From Salvator merianae (taxonomy: Eukaryota > Chordata > Lepidosauria > Squamata > Teiidae), in contig QVOM02000091.1 of the NCBI GenBank assembly GCA_003586115.2, positions 1,935,731-1,999,730 on the forward strand: a stretch of DNA of 64,000 nucleotides, in the 5' to 3' direction. Below the pieces are notes generated by a model. The model made no database searches, had not been told where the DNA came from, and saw nothing but the letters and a program-made list of their open reading frames with translations. The translations under genes were made by a program, and so were the position numbers. Numbering within the stretch: position 1 is the first letter of the stretch; every line of letters starts with the position of its first letter. This document shows, one piece after another, positions 1 through 10,739 of the stretch.

Positions 1-569
1 AAAACTGTGCTTGCTGCCTCTCTGAGCATCTCCACAGGGAAGTGACGCTCTTTCCTTGCTCAAACCTCTTTACAAGATCTACCTTTGGGAGGGAAAGCTG
101 TAATGAAGCGTGCAGAGACAGGTCGGTTGTAACCAGCGCTGTGTGCTTTGTATGAGCAGCTGAAGGAAAGCCTTGCTGTGTACTAATCAGTAAGACGGAC
201 GTTGCACCAGAGGGAAGTATAAACAAGGGTTCTGGAAGAAGGCTAAGGGGGTTCGAGAGGTGCAACTATTTTATTTATTTCTACCTAATTCTTGTCTCTC
301 ACCCTTCCAAAATACAATGTTTAAATCTTACAATATTGTATTAAGCTACAATGGCATAAGACACAATAATGATAACGAAACCACCATCTCTCAAAAGTCC
401 AGGCAAAGAAGCATATTTTCAAGGGGGGTTCCCCCAGTCTATTTCACTTTGAAGTGAGTTTCATAAACAGGGTGCCACAACAGAAAAGGCCATGTTGTGT
501 ATATTCTTGTTATCTCCAGCGCTCAGTGAGAAGAAACAACAGAGCTCACTTTCGGAAAATGCCCACAAG
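1..569. other. Unassigned upstream sequence
   Basis: No recognisable gene, repeat or RNA was identified in this stretch. Confidence 0.4.
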
Positions 570-700
570 AACATGAGATATAACCAATGAGTCAGGCCCG
601 TGGCCTATCTAGTCCAGCAATCTGTTCTTGCAGTGGCCAATCAGCTGCACAGGGAAGCCCATCAGCAGGACTTGAGCATACAGCTTGCACTACTTGCTGT
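570..700 (-). mobile_element. CR1-like LINE 3' tail, reverse
   Basis: The phrase of CR1-type tails that reads 'catctagtccagc ... cagtggcc' on the opposite strand is recognisable (ggcctatctagtccagcaat). The copy is degenerate. Confidence 0.55.
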
Positions 701-996
701 CTCCAGCATTTGGACTTTGAAGGCAAACCACCTACCTCCTGCCTTCACACTTAATTGCCACTTTTAGCTCTGACAAACAGCCATGTACAACAGAACTCAG
801 AGGAGATGGAACAACTGAGGATCACTAATCAAGAAGGCATGGTGGGGCAGCAGAACCAACAAACATTTGGAAGAAGCTTGACCTAATACTGAAGGGAAGA
901 AGCAATCCATTGCTGTTGAGAAATGCTGAAGGACTAGTAAATTCATTTGGGTTGTGTCTCCATAGTGCATGGAAGACCCTTTGGACAGGCATCTAA

Positions 997-1400
997 GGGC
1001 CTTTTCGCACTTTCCATCTTGGAATGATCAGCCGCACTGTGAGGACTGGAGCATCCCAGAAATAGGCCATCCAGTATTCGCAGTGCAAATGCTGGCTACC
1101 TGCCATGACAGCAGCCAGGGAAACATCCGGCTGCTGCCATGGCAACCAGCAGGGACACAGTGCACAACTGCACAGCTGCTGCCACGCAGCATGCACACCC
1201 GGAAGTAGATGCGAATGCTGTGTACCAGGAGCAGTCCAGCTACGCCCAGTACAGCTGTGGAGCACAATTTTGTGCTCCATATCTAGTAGCAATTGGGAGC
1301 AGCTGTAACCCACTCCCAATCACTAGGACCTCCGCGCAGTGTAGACACACTCCACTAGTGAGTGTGCAGATGCTCACTAGTGAAAAGTGAAAACAGGCCC
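997..1400. mobile_element. Non-autonomous TIR element (family A), 404 bp, TSD TAA
   Basis: Starts gggccttttcgcac and ends in the inverted form gtgaaaacaggccc. It is flanked by exact TAA at 994-996 and 1401-1403. Related copies are at 8537-9007, 18907-20307 and 60734-61227. A 3-bp TNA duplication suggests PIF/Harbinger-type mobilisation. Confidence 0.7.
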
Positions 1401-1559
1401 TAAGTCTGTCACCTCCTCAGCGCTCTCTGCCAAAGGAGCACAGAAACACTTTGAGAACTCGAACGGCTCTCCAAGGCGCAAAAAGTTCAGTGCATGAGAA
1501 ACAATTCTGAAACCACTTTTTGCACACTGAAACGGGCCCTCGCTGTCATGAAATAGATA

Positions 1560-1681
1560 TTCTACACTGTATTTTAATTACGTTTTAACTCTTATAAATG
1601 TTATCTTTTTACCATTGCAGCCCCAACTTAGAACCCTTGGGTGAAGGGCAGGATATAAATACTATAAACAAACAAACAAAT
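1560..1681 (+). mobile_element. L2-type LINE 3' end
   Basis: Carries the recurrent tail phrase 'accctt-gggtgaagggcaggatataaata' followed by an (AAAC)n tract. Confidence 0.6.
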
Positions 1682-2050
1682 ATGCCACATTCATAAGAGG
1701 GTCTGCTGCATATGTACACAGATGGTGGGGAAGCCTCTGTATCAGACATGAAAGTTAGAGAAACATAGCCTCAGTCACTTCCGTGGAGCTGTCAAACCTA
1801 CCTCAGGTTGCAAAAGTGGCTTTCAGTGTCCACCTGAGGAGTCTTTTTCTGTATCTGTGCTTTCTGAATCTCTGAATTCACTGTATCCCCTTCTTGGTTG
1901 GATGCTCGAACCACAGAAGCTACCAACTGCCAGCTAAGCCTTATTTTTCCCATCAGGTGAAGATATCGTTTTTTCTGCCAGTCGTTTGGAAGCACCTGCG
2001 GCCTTTCTTACTAGTTTTCCAATAGGACCACTTTGAATATGGTCTGTAAT
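1682..2050. other. Unassigned intergenic sequence
   Basis: No recognisable gene or repeat. Short open frames on the minus strand here lack similarity to anything I know. Confidence 0.4.
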
Positions 2051-2051
2051 T

Positions 2052-2243
2052 TGGGAGGGGCTATAGCTCAGTGGCACTGTAAGCAGCTTGAAAAGCAAGA
2101 GGGTCACCAGATTAATCCCCAGCCTGTCCTCGGAAGTAGGCAATGGCAAACCACTTCTGCAACTCGGCCAAGAAAACTGCAGAGAGGTATCCATGCAGTC
2201 AGCCAAGAGTCGGCCACAACTCTGTGGTACCCAACAACAATAA
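2052..2243 (+). mobile_element. tRNA-derived SINE
   Basis: The head, ggggctatagctcagtggc, is a tRNA A-box region. It is followed by a degraded B box, the body phrase 'aggcaatggcaaaccacttctg', 'gccaagaaaactgca', and an (AAC)n-type tail. The tail resembles LINE-mobilised (RTE/BovB or L2) SINE tails. Confidence 0.8.
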
Positions 2244-2349
2244 TGCTTTTAGCCACGCAATTGGGAGCTGTTTATTTTACATAAAATATTTGGGCCCTGG
2301 CCTCTGGGTAGTTTACAAGAGACTAATAAAATAATAAAATGAACACAGG

Positions 2350-2458
2350 CACTGTTATTGTTTTTAGTGAGTTCATCTTAAATTCTGTTTTTTATGGTTA
2401 TAACTTACCCTAAGATATAGGGCTGGATAAAAATACAAATAAATAAATAAATAAATGA
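2350..2458 (+). mobile_element. L2-type LINE 3' end with (AAAT)n
   Basis: Tail phrase 'ataacttaccctaagatatagggctggataaaaatacaaataaata', a diverged copy of the common L2 3' end in this window. Confidence 0.55.
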
Positions 2459-2859
2459 TGAGCCTCAAAGGGTTAGCACATTCCTCAGTAGCCAAGAGTC
2501 ACCTGAGGACACAAAAATATATTTAAAAGGCCCCAGAAGCTCAATTCAACACCTGCTATCATTCAGGAGTGGGACCATTATTAACTGAACTGTTTAGATG
2601 TTTGTTTTGGAAATCAGCGGTGGTGCAACTCAGTGCAGTAAATTGCCATCCTAGTATGGGTGTGTCCCAAGTTTGAAAAGGGTCATCATGCATTGCATCA
2701 AAAACCTTGAAGGCACCTTAAAAACTAATACCATTTGGCGTGGCACAAGCTTCCGTCCACCCCATGAAGCATATCCTAGCCCCTAAAAGCTTAATGTCTA
2801 TCTTGGATCTTCAACCATCAGAAAATATTCATTCAGAAACAATACAGAGATGGTGACAG

Positions 2860-3405
2860 CAACCAGAATGCTCAAGGGGCTGGAACACCTTCCTTACAAA
2901 ATCAGGCTGCAATGACTTGGTCTCTTCAGCCTTGAAAGACAGTGTACTTCAGTCAGGAGACCTGACTGAAGTACATAAAATCATTCATGATATGGAAAAA
3001 GTGGATACAGAGAAAAATTCTCTTCTCTATCTCATAGCACTAGGACCAGGGGGCACTCTATGAAGCTGTTGGGCAGCAGAGTTAGGACTGAAAAGGGGGT
3101 GGATTTTTTCTTCCAGATAGTAAATGGTCTGTGGAATTTACTAGCAGAAGAGTGGTGAGAGAAATCAGCCTAGACAGTTTTTAGAACTGATTGGACAGAT
3201 TCGCGGAGGTCAGGTGTATCAATGGCTGCTAGAATGGATGCCTAGTGCTGCATCCAGGGTGAGAGGCAAGCAGACTGTCTCTCAAGGCCATTTGCAGGGA
3301 ATCGAGAGCAGGTGAAGGTTTTGCCTTTGTCTTCTGCTTGAGAGACAGGATGCTGGACTAGATGGGCTGGGACCTGATCCACCAGGGCTCTCCTTATGTT
3401 CTTAT
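2860..3405 (+). mobile_element. CR1-like LINE 3' fragment
   Basis: Covers the degraded C-terminal reverse-transcriptase region ('ctcttcagccttgaaagac', 'gcactctatgaagctg') and the 3' tail (aggtgtatcaatggctgcta ... gctggactagatgggct). It ends about 270 bases before the IER3 promoter motifs. Confidence 0.75.
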
Positions 3406-3672
3406 ACACCCCAAAGCGTGCACATGTGAATACATTCCACGGGGACTACTTTGGGTGTCTTGCAGAGCAGAATGTGTAGGTAGATCTATAGGCAGTAAAG
3501 CATTAAGTGAGGCACAAAAACAACCATGCCCACCGCTTAGCTACGCCCTCGTGCCATTTCCTTCCAGCCTTTCACTCTTCCTCTAGGTCCATTAATAGAC
3601 GTGCCGTTGCCCCACCCAGCCAAAAACAGAGCGGTGTGCCAGCCACCCGATCTATACGAATTTGTAAAACTT

Positions 3673-3790
3673 TGGATTTTCCAGAGTGAGTTGTCCACTG
3701 AGCGAGGCGCTCCGGTTCGCGAGCCAATCCCCGTGTGGCGGGGCGGGGCCACGGCATATATAAAATGTCGCCACCGGCGGCACTTTCTCC
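3673..3790 (+). promoter_or_regulatory. IER3: IER3 core promoter (CCAAT, GC boxes, TATA)
   Basis: A CCAAT box lies at 3724-3728, overlapping GC boxes (ggcggggcggggcc) at about 3737-3750, and a strong TATA box (tatataaaa) at 3757-3765. Transcription would start near 3785-3795, about 80 bases before the chosen ATG. A one-mismatch NF-kB-like site (tggattttcc) lies at 3673-3682, which fits known NF-kB control of IER3 in mammals, but that role here is inferred. The region is CpG-rich compared with the flanks. Confidence 0.8.
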
Positions 3791-3869
3791 ATTTCTGACA
3801 GCTCTCCCCAGCGTTCAGGGTGATCGTCGCTTGTTCCCCTGTATGAATCCTTTGCACGGCAGGACGGCT

Positions 3870-4064
3870 ATGTGCTACGCTTCTGAGTCCCGGCTTCACG
3901 CCCTAAAGATGGTCCCCAAGACCCCTTGTAGGACGGAGCCCACAGGGCCCCAATACTTCACTTTCGACCCTCTCCCAGAAGTCGAGAGCAGCCCAGCACA
4001 CAGGAGCCTCGCCAAGACAAACCGAATTAAGAGGCGATCTCGGAGAGTCCTTTATCCCCCAGTG
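3870..4064 (+). CDS. IER3: IER3 coding exon 1
   Basis: This exon encodes residues 1-65, including Thr18-Pro19, the FTFDPLPE motif and most of the basic stretch. It ends at GTG directly before the donor GTGAGT at 4065. Reading on into the intron meets an in-frame stop after two more codons, which supports the splice site. Confidence 0.92.
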
Positions 4065-5585
4065 GTGAGTTATTAGTGCCCCCGGGCGCGCCTAGAGAAG
4101 GAGGTAGAAAGCTGCCATACGGAGGGTTTAGGCGATAAGGCTTCTTTGGGTATCCTTGAGGGAGGAAGGTAAATTTTCATGGCGCACAATTAACAGTGAT
4201 CAGGGGGGTGGCAGGTTATGTATCTCTATCTAGCGTCTATTTATATCCATAGATAGATAGCCAGGTAGATATACTGCAGTCTTGGAAACGATGAAATTCG
4301 ACAGAACTTAATTTCTTGCTAGAACCCAGGATATCCCAGGTTGTAATCATGCAACGGAACGCTAAATGCGAACTCAAGACCTCCAGTGTCGTTTTTCATA
4401 AAAGGAGACAGAAAAAGTTACACAGCTCATGTCCCCTTCTGGATTTATGCAGGCTTATTGGTCCAGATCCTTTCTCTCCTCATCCTGTCCCTCTTATAAT
4501 TAAAAAAAAGGGCCAGGCGCCCAATCGTGGCTGTATGGCTGATAAGAAATCGAGCAGGCGAAGGTTCCCTTCTTTCGCCAGGGGAGGCAGACCTCTTGAT
4601 TTCTGCCATGCTGCTCTTACGTAACTACATCGTCCCAAAACTGAGGGCAGGGGAGCAGGGGGAGGGGGCGATTTTAGTTCCGCGTTGTTAGTTCAGGATC
4701 AGGACTGATATCTGCTTCTGCATTGTTTAAGGTTTTTCTCTACACTTCAAGAGCGAAGGGGAGAGAGTGCCCTTCCGTGCTTGGGGGTGGGGGGGATGGC
4801 GGGAAGCTTTTTAGTGAAGGGCCGGAATTAGCTGATTGCGCTCAGCTGGGGTTTATTTTGGAGATTTCCTTGAGTTTTGAAGTGGGAAGGCAAAGGGAGG
4901 TAGCAGCATAGGTAGGGCTACCAGGAATGAGTGTATTTTGTATTTTGATGCAGAACCAATGCACAAACATTAGGGGAAACCATCTTGTTTAATGCAAGGA
5001 AGCTGAAAGGGTGGCAAATTGCAAATAGATTTTGGACAGGAGTACAGATTGTGTTGCCCTCCAAGTATTTCTGGACTACAGTTACCGTCACTTCAGATCA
5101 CTCCTCACCCTAGTAGGGGCAAAGGGGAGGTGATCCTCAGTCATGCAGGGCGACCCACAGGCTCCTTATGTCTATTTTTTTAACAGAAAGCAAAGTATAG
5201 TAAAACAGGCTTCTTTGCATTTTTGTTGTATCTCTAATATCTCCTTTTCCTCTCCTCACAGGTAAAGCGTTACTACCCGGCTGAGGAGCGCAGCTACGCC
5301 AAACGGCTTCTCTTTATCCTTCTCACAATCGTTTTCATCCAGATCTACACTGCTGAAGAGGATGTGCTCATCATGGACGTCTCCCCGAGTCCTGAGGAAA
5401 ACGGCCTTAGTTGCTCTATGGAAGTGAGTGAATCTCTCCTCCTGCAAGAGCCAATCGCTGAAGGCCTATTCTCAGAAATCACTGACATGGCCAATGACAC
5501 AGCTTGGTACTGGGAGGATGAAGACATGACAGACTCCACCGTTGATATTACCCAGTTTTTAGAGCACAGCCTAGCTGCTTTCTGA
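3870..5585 (+). CDS. IER3: IER3 (IEX-1), immediate early response 3, complete two-exon CDS
   Basis: IER3 is a stress- and growth-factor-induced immediate early protein that modulates apoptosis and ERK/NF-kB signalling. Coding exons are 3870-4064 and 5262-5585, joined in phase 0 across a GTGAGT donor and a CACAG acceptor; the product is 172 residues (human 156). Seen in the sequence: an N-terminal MC start as in human; Thr18-Pro19, matching the ERK-phosphorylated Thr18-Pro of human IER3; the family motif FTFDPLPE at residues 30-37; a basic NLS-like stretch, RIKRRSRRVLYPPVV, at 52-66; a hydrophobic segment LLFILLTIVF at 81-90; a sequon N143-D-T; an acidic C-terminal half; and the conserved ending FL-x5-AAF. 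The start at 3870 is chosen by alignment with the human N-terminus; an in-frame ATG at 3843 would add nine residues. FLOT1 follows downstream in the same orientation. Identification is secure from protein similarity recalled from knowledge, not a database search. Confidence 0.94.
4065..5261 (+). other. IER3: IER3 intron 1
   Basis: Phase-0 intron of 1197 bp with GTGAGT donor and a pyrimidine-rich acceptor (tctcctcacag). Human IER3 also has a single short intron. I see no gene inside it; purine-rich and G-rich tracts occur near 4660-4800. Confidence 0.88.
5262..5585 (+). CDS. IER3: IER3 coding exon 2
   Basis: This exon encodes residues 66-172, starting VKRYYPAEE and running through the hydrophobic segment and acidic region to the conserved C-terminal AAF and a TGA stop at 5583-5585. 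The exon begins straight after the AG at 5260-5261. Confidence 0.93.
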   Translation, partial: VKRYYPAEERSYAKRLLFILLTIVFIQIYTAEEDVLIMDVSPSPEENGLSCSMEVSESLLLQEPIAEGLFSEITDMANDTAWYWEDEDMTDSTVDITQFLEHSLAAF

Positions 5586-6540
5586 AGATCCTCAAGGGGA
5601 GGAAGTAAGAAACCCAATGGAAGAGCCAAGGCTAGGTTTACCAGCAGCAGGACTTTAAGCTGTGAATGAGTTAATGTCCTCTGGAACCCAGCCAACACCT
5701 TCCAGCACATGGGAGCAACTTGCTCCAACCTCAGCACTGCTGACATCAAGGGCCTGGAACTGACATTGCATCTCCAACAAGGAGGAGAATTTTGCTGATT
5801 CTGCAGCAGATCAGGACTTCTGGTGAACAGGGGGAGAAGAAGGATATTTAATATTTATTAAGATAATAATATTAATAATATTAATAATAATAATAATAAT
5901 AATATTTAACTGACTTATTTAAGTTTGTGTGTAACTTGGATTTTGCAAGGGAAATGCTGGCTTACATGTTGAGCTGATTTTTTTTTTTTTTTAAAGACCC
6001 TGTAATGTATGTGAGTCTAAGAGGATCGAATTCAAGGTTTTGTAAGCAAGATCAACATATAACTGACACTTTTGCGGAGGGCTTAGGCTTTGGGTGGAAA
6101 AAAATTAAGTCATGGCAGAAAAAGCATTTTGTGCCAACTATAAAAGGAAAAAAAAAAATAGCAAATCAAAAATCTTTCTTGTACGAAGTCTTGGAGATGG
6201 TATTTAACAAAACACTGAAGTATTTGTGACTCTGTAATAGACAAGACAATGTGGAAAGTAACTGCATTTTATAACACTCAGGTTCAATTATTCATTCTTT
6301 TTTGCAAAAAAGAAAAAAAAATCAAACCCTAAACTTTCCATTATGTATTTCTTTTACTCTGGTATCAGCCAGCAGCGTTCTTTGGTGCTGTGTTGAGCTT
6401 ACTATGTAAGCAGCGACTAAACCATGCCAGTGTTTCCTCCAGTTACTGTAGATTTTTTTTGTGAATGGCACTTTACATGTCTACACTATTTCAGACAAAC
6501 TCTGTCTGAACTCTGTATGTTCTGTGAACAAATAAATAAA
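5586..6540 (+). promoter_or_regulatory. IER3: IER3 3' UTR with AU-rich elements
   Basis: The 3' UTR carries four ATTTA pentamers at 5846-5850, 5853-5857, 5904-5908 and 5917-5921, around an (AAT)n tract at about 5864-5904; another ATTTA lies near 6200. AU-rich elements of this kind shorten the life of immediate early mRNAs, so rapid turnover of the transcript is expected. Confidence 0.75.
6531..6540 (+). terminator. IER3: IER3 polyadenylation signal
   Basis: Two overlapping AATAAA hexamers lie at 6531-6536 and 6535-6540, followed by a GT/T-rich stretch (attgttttcc ... tttcttttgt). This is the first strong signal after the AU-rich 3' UTR and gives a 3' UTR of about 950-980 bases. Confidence 0.75.
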
Positions 6541-6789
6541 TTGTTTTCCACAATTTCTTTTGTATGATTCGACTGCTGTGCGTGAAAATAGCATGTGAAG
6601 AGAATAAGGTGGGGCAGGGAGATAGAAAAGCAAGAAAAGGGGCACTAGGACAGATTTAGGGATCATAGAAGTTGAACATAGTAGTCAAATCAGTAATAGA
6701 AGAATACCTGGTTTGATAATAGGAATGGGGATTCATGGTTCTATAGGCAGCAGGGCTGTCAAGGAATCTATATGCATACAATCCAGAGG

Positions 6790-6990
6790 GGAGACTGTAT
6801 AGAGGTTTAGAGCAAACTGCCTGGAAAGCAGAGGGTCACTGATTCATTCTCCAGCCTCTCCTCAGAAGTAGGCAATGGCAAACCACTTCTGTACCTCTGC
6901 CAAGAAAACTGCATAGAGGTTCCTATGAAGATGACCATGAAGTCACCCAGGAGTCAGCCATGACTGGGTAGGACCCAACAACAACAAAGG
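6790..6990 (+). mobile_element. tRNA-derived SINE, 5' degraded
   Basis: The same family as 2052-2243: 'agagcaaactgcctggaaagc', 'ggcaatggcaaaccacttct', ending in (CAA)n. Confidence 0.75.
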
Positions 6991-7179
6991 GAGGAAAAGG
7001 GCATGAGCAGTGGTGGTTTGGCCAATAGAAGAAATGAAAGATCTGAAGATTATGGCTGCACTCATAAACAGATTTTAGCACTGGGTTTAAAGTTAAAAAA
7101 GCTTCTGGGAGGATGGCCATATGAAAAAGACGACAGAGTTCCTGTTCCTTTAGTAGTTCAATAGAATAAAGAATTTTGG

Positions 7180-7970
7180 AAGGTGTTACCTTTATTATTT
7201 ATTTATTTGCATTTTTTCCCACTCTATAAGCAAAGGTCTCGAGGTGGGTTACAGCAATAAAAACAAAATATAAAATGAACACACTAAAATCAATAACAAC
7301 ATCTGAATGTGGGGAAGGGATGCTGTTTCCTCGGCCAAAAGCCAGGCTAAATTGGTGCCTTTTCACTCATCTCCTGAACATATAAAATAAAAGTGTCTGG
7401 TGCACCTCAGGGGACAGATTATTCCATAGTCTGGGGGCTACCACTGAAAAGGCCCTATCCCAGGTCCCCACTCCTTTAACTACTGAAGGTGGTGGTAAAA
7501 CCAGGAAGGCCTCCCCTGCTGTCGTTAAAGACACAGGCAGATCAATATGGGAGAAGGTATTCCTTCAGATATTTGGGGCCCAAGCCATTTAGAGCCTTAT
7601 AGATTAAGGTTAACACCTTGAATTGGGCTCGGTAGCAAATTGGCAGCCAGTGCAGCTCTTTTAAGACCAGCATGATATGCATCCAGTCCGCTGCTCCAAT
7701 CAGCAGCCTGGGTGCTGCATTCTGCACCAGCTACAGCTTCCAAACAGTCCTCAAGGGCAGCCCCATGTGGAGCAGATTACAATAGTCCAATCTGGAGGTT
7801 ACCAGAACATGGATTAGTGTGGCCAGATCATATCTGTCCAGAAGGGGCTGTAGCTGGCAAAACAGCCATAGCTGAAAGTAAACAGGCTTGGCCACCACCT
7901 CCACCTGAGTTTCAAGCATCAGCACAGAGTCCAAAAGCACCCTCAGGCTTCCAGAGTGCATGATAAGCTA
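7180..7970 (-). mobile_element. L2-type LINE, C-terminal RT region and 3' end
   Basis: On the minus strand two broken frames (7731-7961 and 7542-7727) encode the L2 signature VTSRLDYCN followed by LHWLPI ... FKVLTLIYKALNGLGPKYL. The tail with (AAAT)-type repeat lies toward 7180. Stops and frameshifts make it inactive. Confidence 0.85.
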
Positions 7971-8301
7971 TACATGCTGAAATTACCTCTTTTTAAGGGT
8001 TCTACAGAACCCTTATCCTGTCTTCCATATGGTAACCTTAGTTTTTGACCTTTTGTGTAGACTGGGGGTGGATGGGAACAGCCATGTGTGTAAAAACTAC
8101 TACACTACAGCTCCTTAAAACTTCTTCTTTCATTGCATGTGGATGTACCATTATCTTAGCATAGAGACAAACCGACAAATAGCTACTCTGTACATACAGA
8201 TTGAACTCACAGATGGGATAGAAGGAAGGTCTACCATGTCAACAAGGAGATACAAGCTGATTGGACAGGGAATGTACTGGAGAAGGGCTGGATGATTGAA
8301 A

Positions 8302-8432
8302 GGTTGCATCCAGGTGTTGCTTACTTATTCCACTATATTTGGATATTCTGGAATAAGACACGAATATTCTAGAATAAAGCATTCCAGAATATCCAAATAG
8401 AGTGGTATATGTAAGTGACGTCTGGATGCAGC
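8302..8432. mobile_element. Palindromic MITE (family B)
   Basis: Starts near gcatccaggtgttgcttact and ends with its inverse, gtaagtgacgtctggatgca. The arms (attccactatatttggatat ... atccaaatagagtggta) fold into an almost complete hairpin. A second copy is at 46672-47024. Confidence 0.75.
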
Positions 8433-8536
8433 ATAAGCCAATCTATTTTACCCTGTTAGCTGGATTAGACATTTAAGATGGTGTTTGGTTCGAGACAACC
8501 CAACTGGTTTAATGGCTTTCTGGTGCTTGAAGCTGA

Positions 8537-9007
8537 GGGCCTGTTCACATTGACCTGCTAGTGAGCGACTGGATGCTCACTAGGGCAGGCCCACCCACAC
8601 ACTGCCACCGCCGCATTCGGGAATGCCCACAACCTGCTCCCGGAAGATACTAGCTGTGGACAACTAAAACCTTGCCCCCAGCTTGGCTGGGAGCAACTAG
8701 TGAGTTCCCAGTCAGCACCATTCACACTTTCTTCCTGGTGCGAATGCTGTGACGGGGTGTGGTGGCATGGCTGTGGTTGTGGAGTCATGCACCACACCCC
8801 AAACGCCTTGGCAATGTCCGTCTGCACACCGGATGTTGCTGTGGCCGCTGCCATGGGGATCGGGCTTGACCTGGACAGGCCACTTGCACTTTGAGTGCTG
8901 GTGGCATGGTACGGGGCTGTTCCAGCACTTGAACTGCAGATGGACGGCAGTGCTCTGTGTCCTTACCAGCCTAGTATGTTATTCCGTACTAGGCTGGTTA
9001 CAGGCCC
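8537..9007. mobile_element. Non-autonomous TIR element (family A), 471 bp, TSD TGA
   Basis: Termini are gggcctgttcaca and ...ggttacaggccc, with exact TGA at 8534-8536 and 9008-9010. Contains internal hairpins such as agcctagtatg...ccgtactaggct. Confidence 0.72.
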
Positions 9008-9339
9008 TGAGTATCTGCCATCCTAGTCTGACGTTAACCGCAGCATGGAACACCGGCTGACTTTGCCCTTCTCATCAGTTTAGAAAGCCTTGTATTTTGT
9101 GGGGAAATTTAAATTTGCTTTCCATTTCTGGGGATGTAATAGGCTGACCAATAATTGCTCACAGCAAAGGAAGGCAAAGGGCTTCTGTTACTTAACTTCA
9201 AGAAGAGATGAGGCAGAAGAAGCTAAAGGAAACGGCTGGCAACTTTTTGCGTAAACTGCAAGGTAACAGGAAGCTCAGGGGTAAATCTTCCTTCCTCTCT
9301 GGGTACAACCTGTTCAGATTTTAATGGGCATTAGGAAGT

Positions 9340-9740
9340 TTTGAAGAGTTCATTTATTTCATTTGATTTGTATCGTCTTCTTCACCCAAAGGTCCCAGGG
9401 TGGGTCACAGCATTTAATAAAAACAATGAAAATTCATTAAAATATAAGGCTTCCCCCACCTGCCAGGACTACATTTAGAAGGAGCTAAGCATCAAAGGCC
9501 TGGGTGAAAAGATATGTTGCAACCAAATGAAAACCATATAATATTGGTACCTGGCATACCTCCACATTCCAAAGCCTGTGGGGCCACCACAGAGAAGGTC
9601 CTATCGTGTGCCACCCTCTCCTTGTGCCTCTGTTGGTGGCAGAACTACAAGAAGGTCTTCTCCTTCCAATTTTAATGGCCAGGCAGGTCTGAATGGGAGA
9701 AGGCACTCTTTGGGCATGGCCAGGCATCCATACTGGGGGA
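9340..9740 (-). mobile_element. L2-type LINE 3' fragment, reverse
   Basis: The reverse of the common tail ('cacccaaaggtcccagggtgggtcaca') and of the region 'gaggaagctaagcatcaaaggcctgggtgaaa' is visible. No intact frame. Confidence 0.65.
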
Positions 9741-9756
9741 GAACAAAGATTGAGTA

Positions 9757-10370
9757 CATGTTCTGGTCGTTCCCACATTTGTATTTTGTATTTGTATTCA
9801 GACTTGTTCATTCTCATTTTACCTGTGCTTGGCATGGGGAAACCGTCTCTTTCTGTCTCTACCCATCACCAAATCCCCTCCCTGTGCAGTCAATGATTGG
9901 ATGCAGTTCCAACATTCAAATCTTGACTTCCCAGGGGTGGGAAAGTCAAACTCTGCCGTCTGTATTTCCCCGCTGCTGCACTGAAATATGGATTCCCTTA
10001 GCGGTGTGACTGGTCATTCACCATTTGCTCCTTCTCTCTCTCCAGCCTGTGTCCACCCAAGCACAACTTCAATTTCACATCATCCACAAATAAAGCTTCT
10101 TAAAGGGCAGATCTCAATTTCTGCTCCTTTGTAAATGCACTTTTGTGCAATTGTGCAATTTCAAAGTAGCATACAAGCAGGGAGAAGTCAGTGAAAGGGG
10201 GCAACATGTGTAGGGGATCCATTATGGTGATAATGAAGTTAGCGGTCAGGAAATAGACTCAGTGGCATATGTCCCACTATGTAGTTGTATGATGCCAATG
10301 GCAAAATTGATTATGATGTGGGTTATTTGTTGTGGTAAGAAGACTGTGCCCCCAAACAGGTGCAGCCAAG
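9757..10370 (-). mobile_element. Partial copy of the 1.19 kb TIR element
   Basis: Matches, in reverse orientation, about 40080-40690 of the element at 39554-40743: shared phrases include 'gtgcttggca(t/c)gg', 'ccctgt(g/a)cagtca(a/g)tgattgg', 'catttgctccttctc' and 'gcgcaattgcgcaa'-like text. The outer TIR is not clearly preserved. Confidence 0.65.
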
Positions 10371-10492
10371 GCATACACCAACCAGCATGCACTCCCACTC
10401 CCCAGCATTCTTGAAGAAAGCTGTACCGTGCTGTTTGCCCTAGAGCTGCTGAAACACAGTGCAGGTTTTGCATAAAGTCATCTTTTAATGAA

Positions 10493-10735
10493 AGGAAAAT
10501 GGAGGAAACATTGTGTCATCCTTCTTGAATGAATAGGGGAGAAAGGAAAATGGAGATACATTGTCCTTCTTGCAGTGAAGGGAGAGAAAGGAAATTGGAG
10601 ATATACTGTCCTTCTTGCAGGGAAGGGAGAGAAAGGAAAATGGAGATACATTGTCCTTCTTGCAGGGATGGGAGAGAAAGGAAAATGGAGATACATTATC
10701 CTTGCAGGAATGGGAAAGAAAGAAGGAGTTATGCA
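10493..10735. repeat. 45-46 bp minisatellite
   Basis: Four to five copies of a unit built around gagaaaggaaaatggagata followed by cattgtccttcttgcaggga. Because the unit is close to a multiple of three, long open frames result on both strands; they are not genes. Confidence 0.85.
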
Positions 10736-10739
10736 TTTT

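Noticed and set aside
2052..2125. Possible tRNA gene
   Set aside because: The A and B boxes are part of a SINE with a LINE-type body and tail. The same head recurs at many sites, and the cloverleaf is broken.
3843..3869. Upstream in-frame ATG for IER3
   Set aside because: It would add nine residues not matched by the human N-terminus. MCYAS... at 3870 aligns with the human MCHS... start, though use of both cannot be excluded.
3537..3899. 120-codon minus-strand frame over the IER3 promoter
   Set aside because: Antisense to a CpG-rich promoter and exon 1; no recognised domain.
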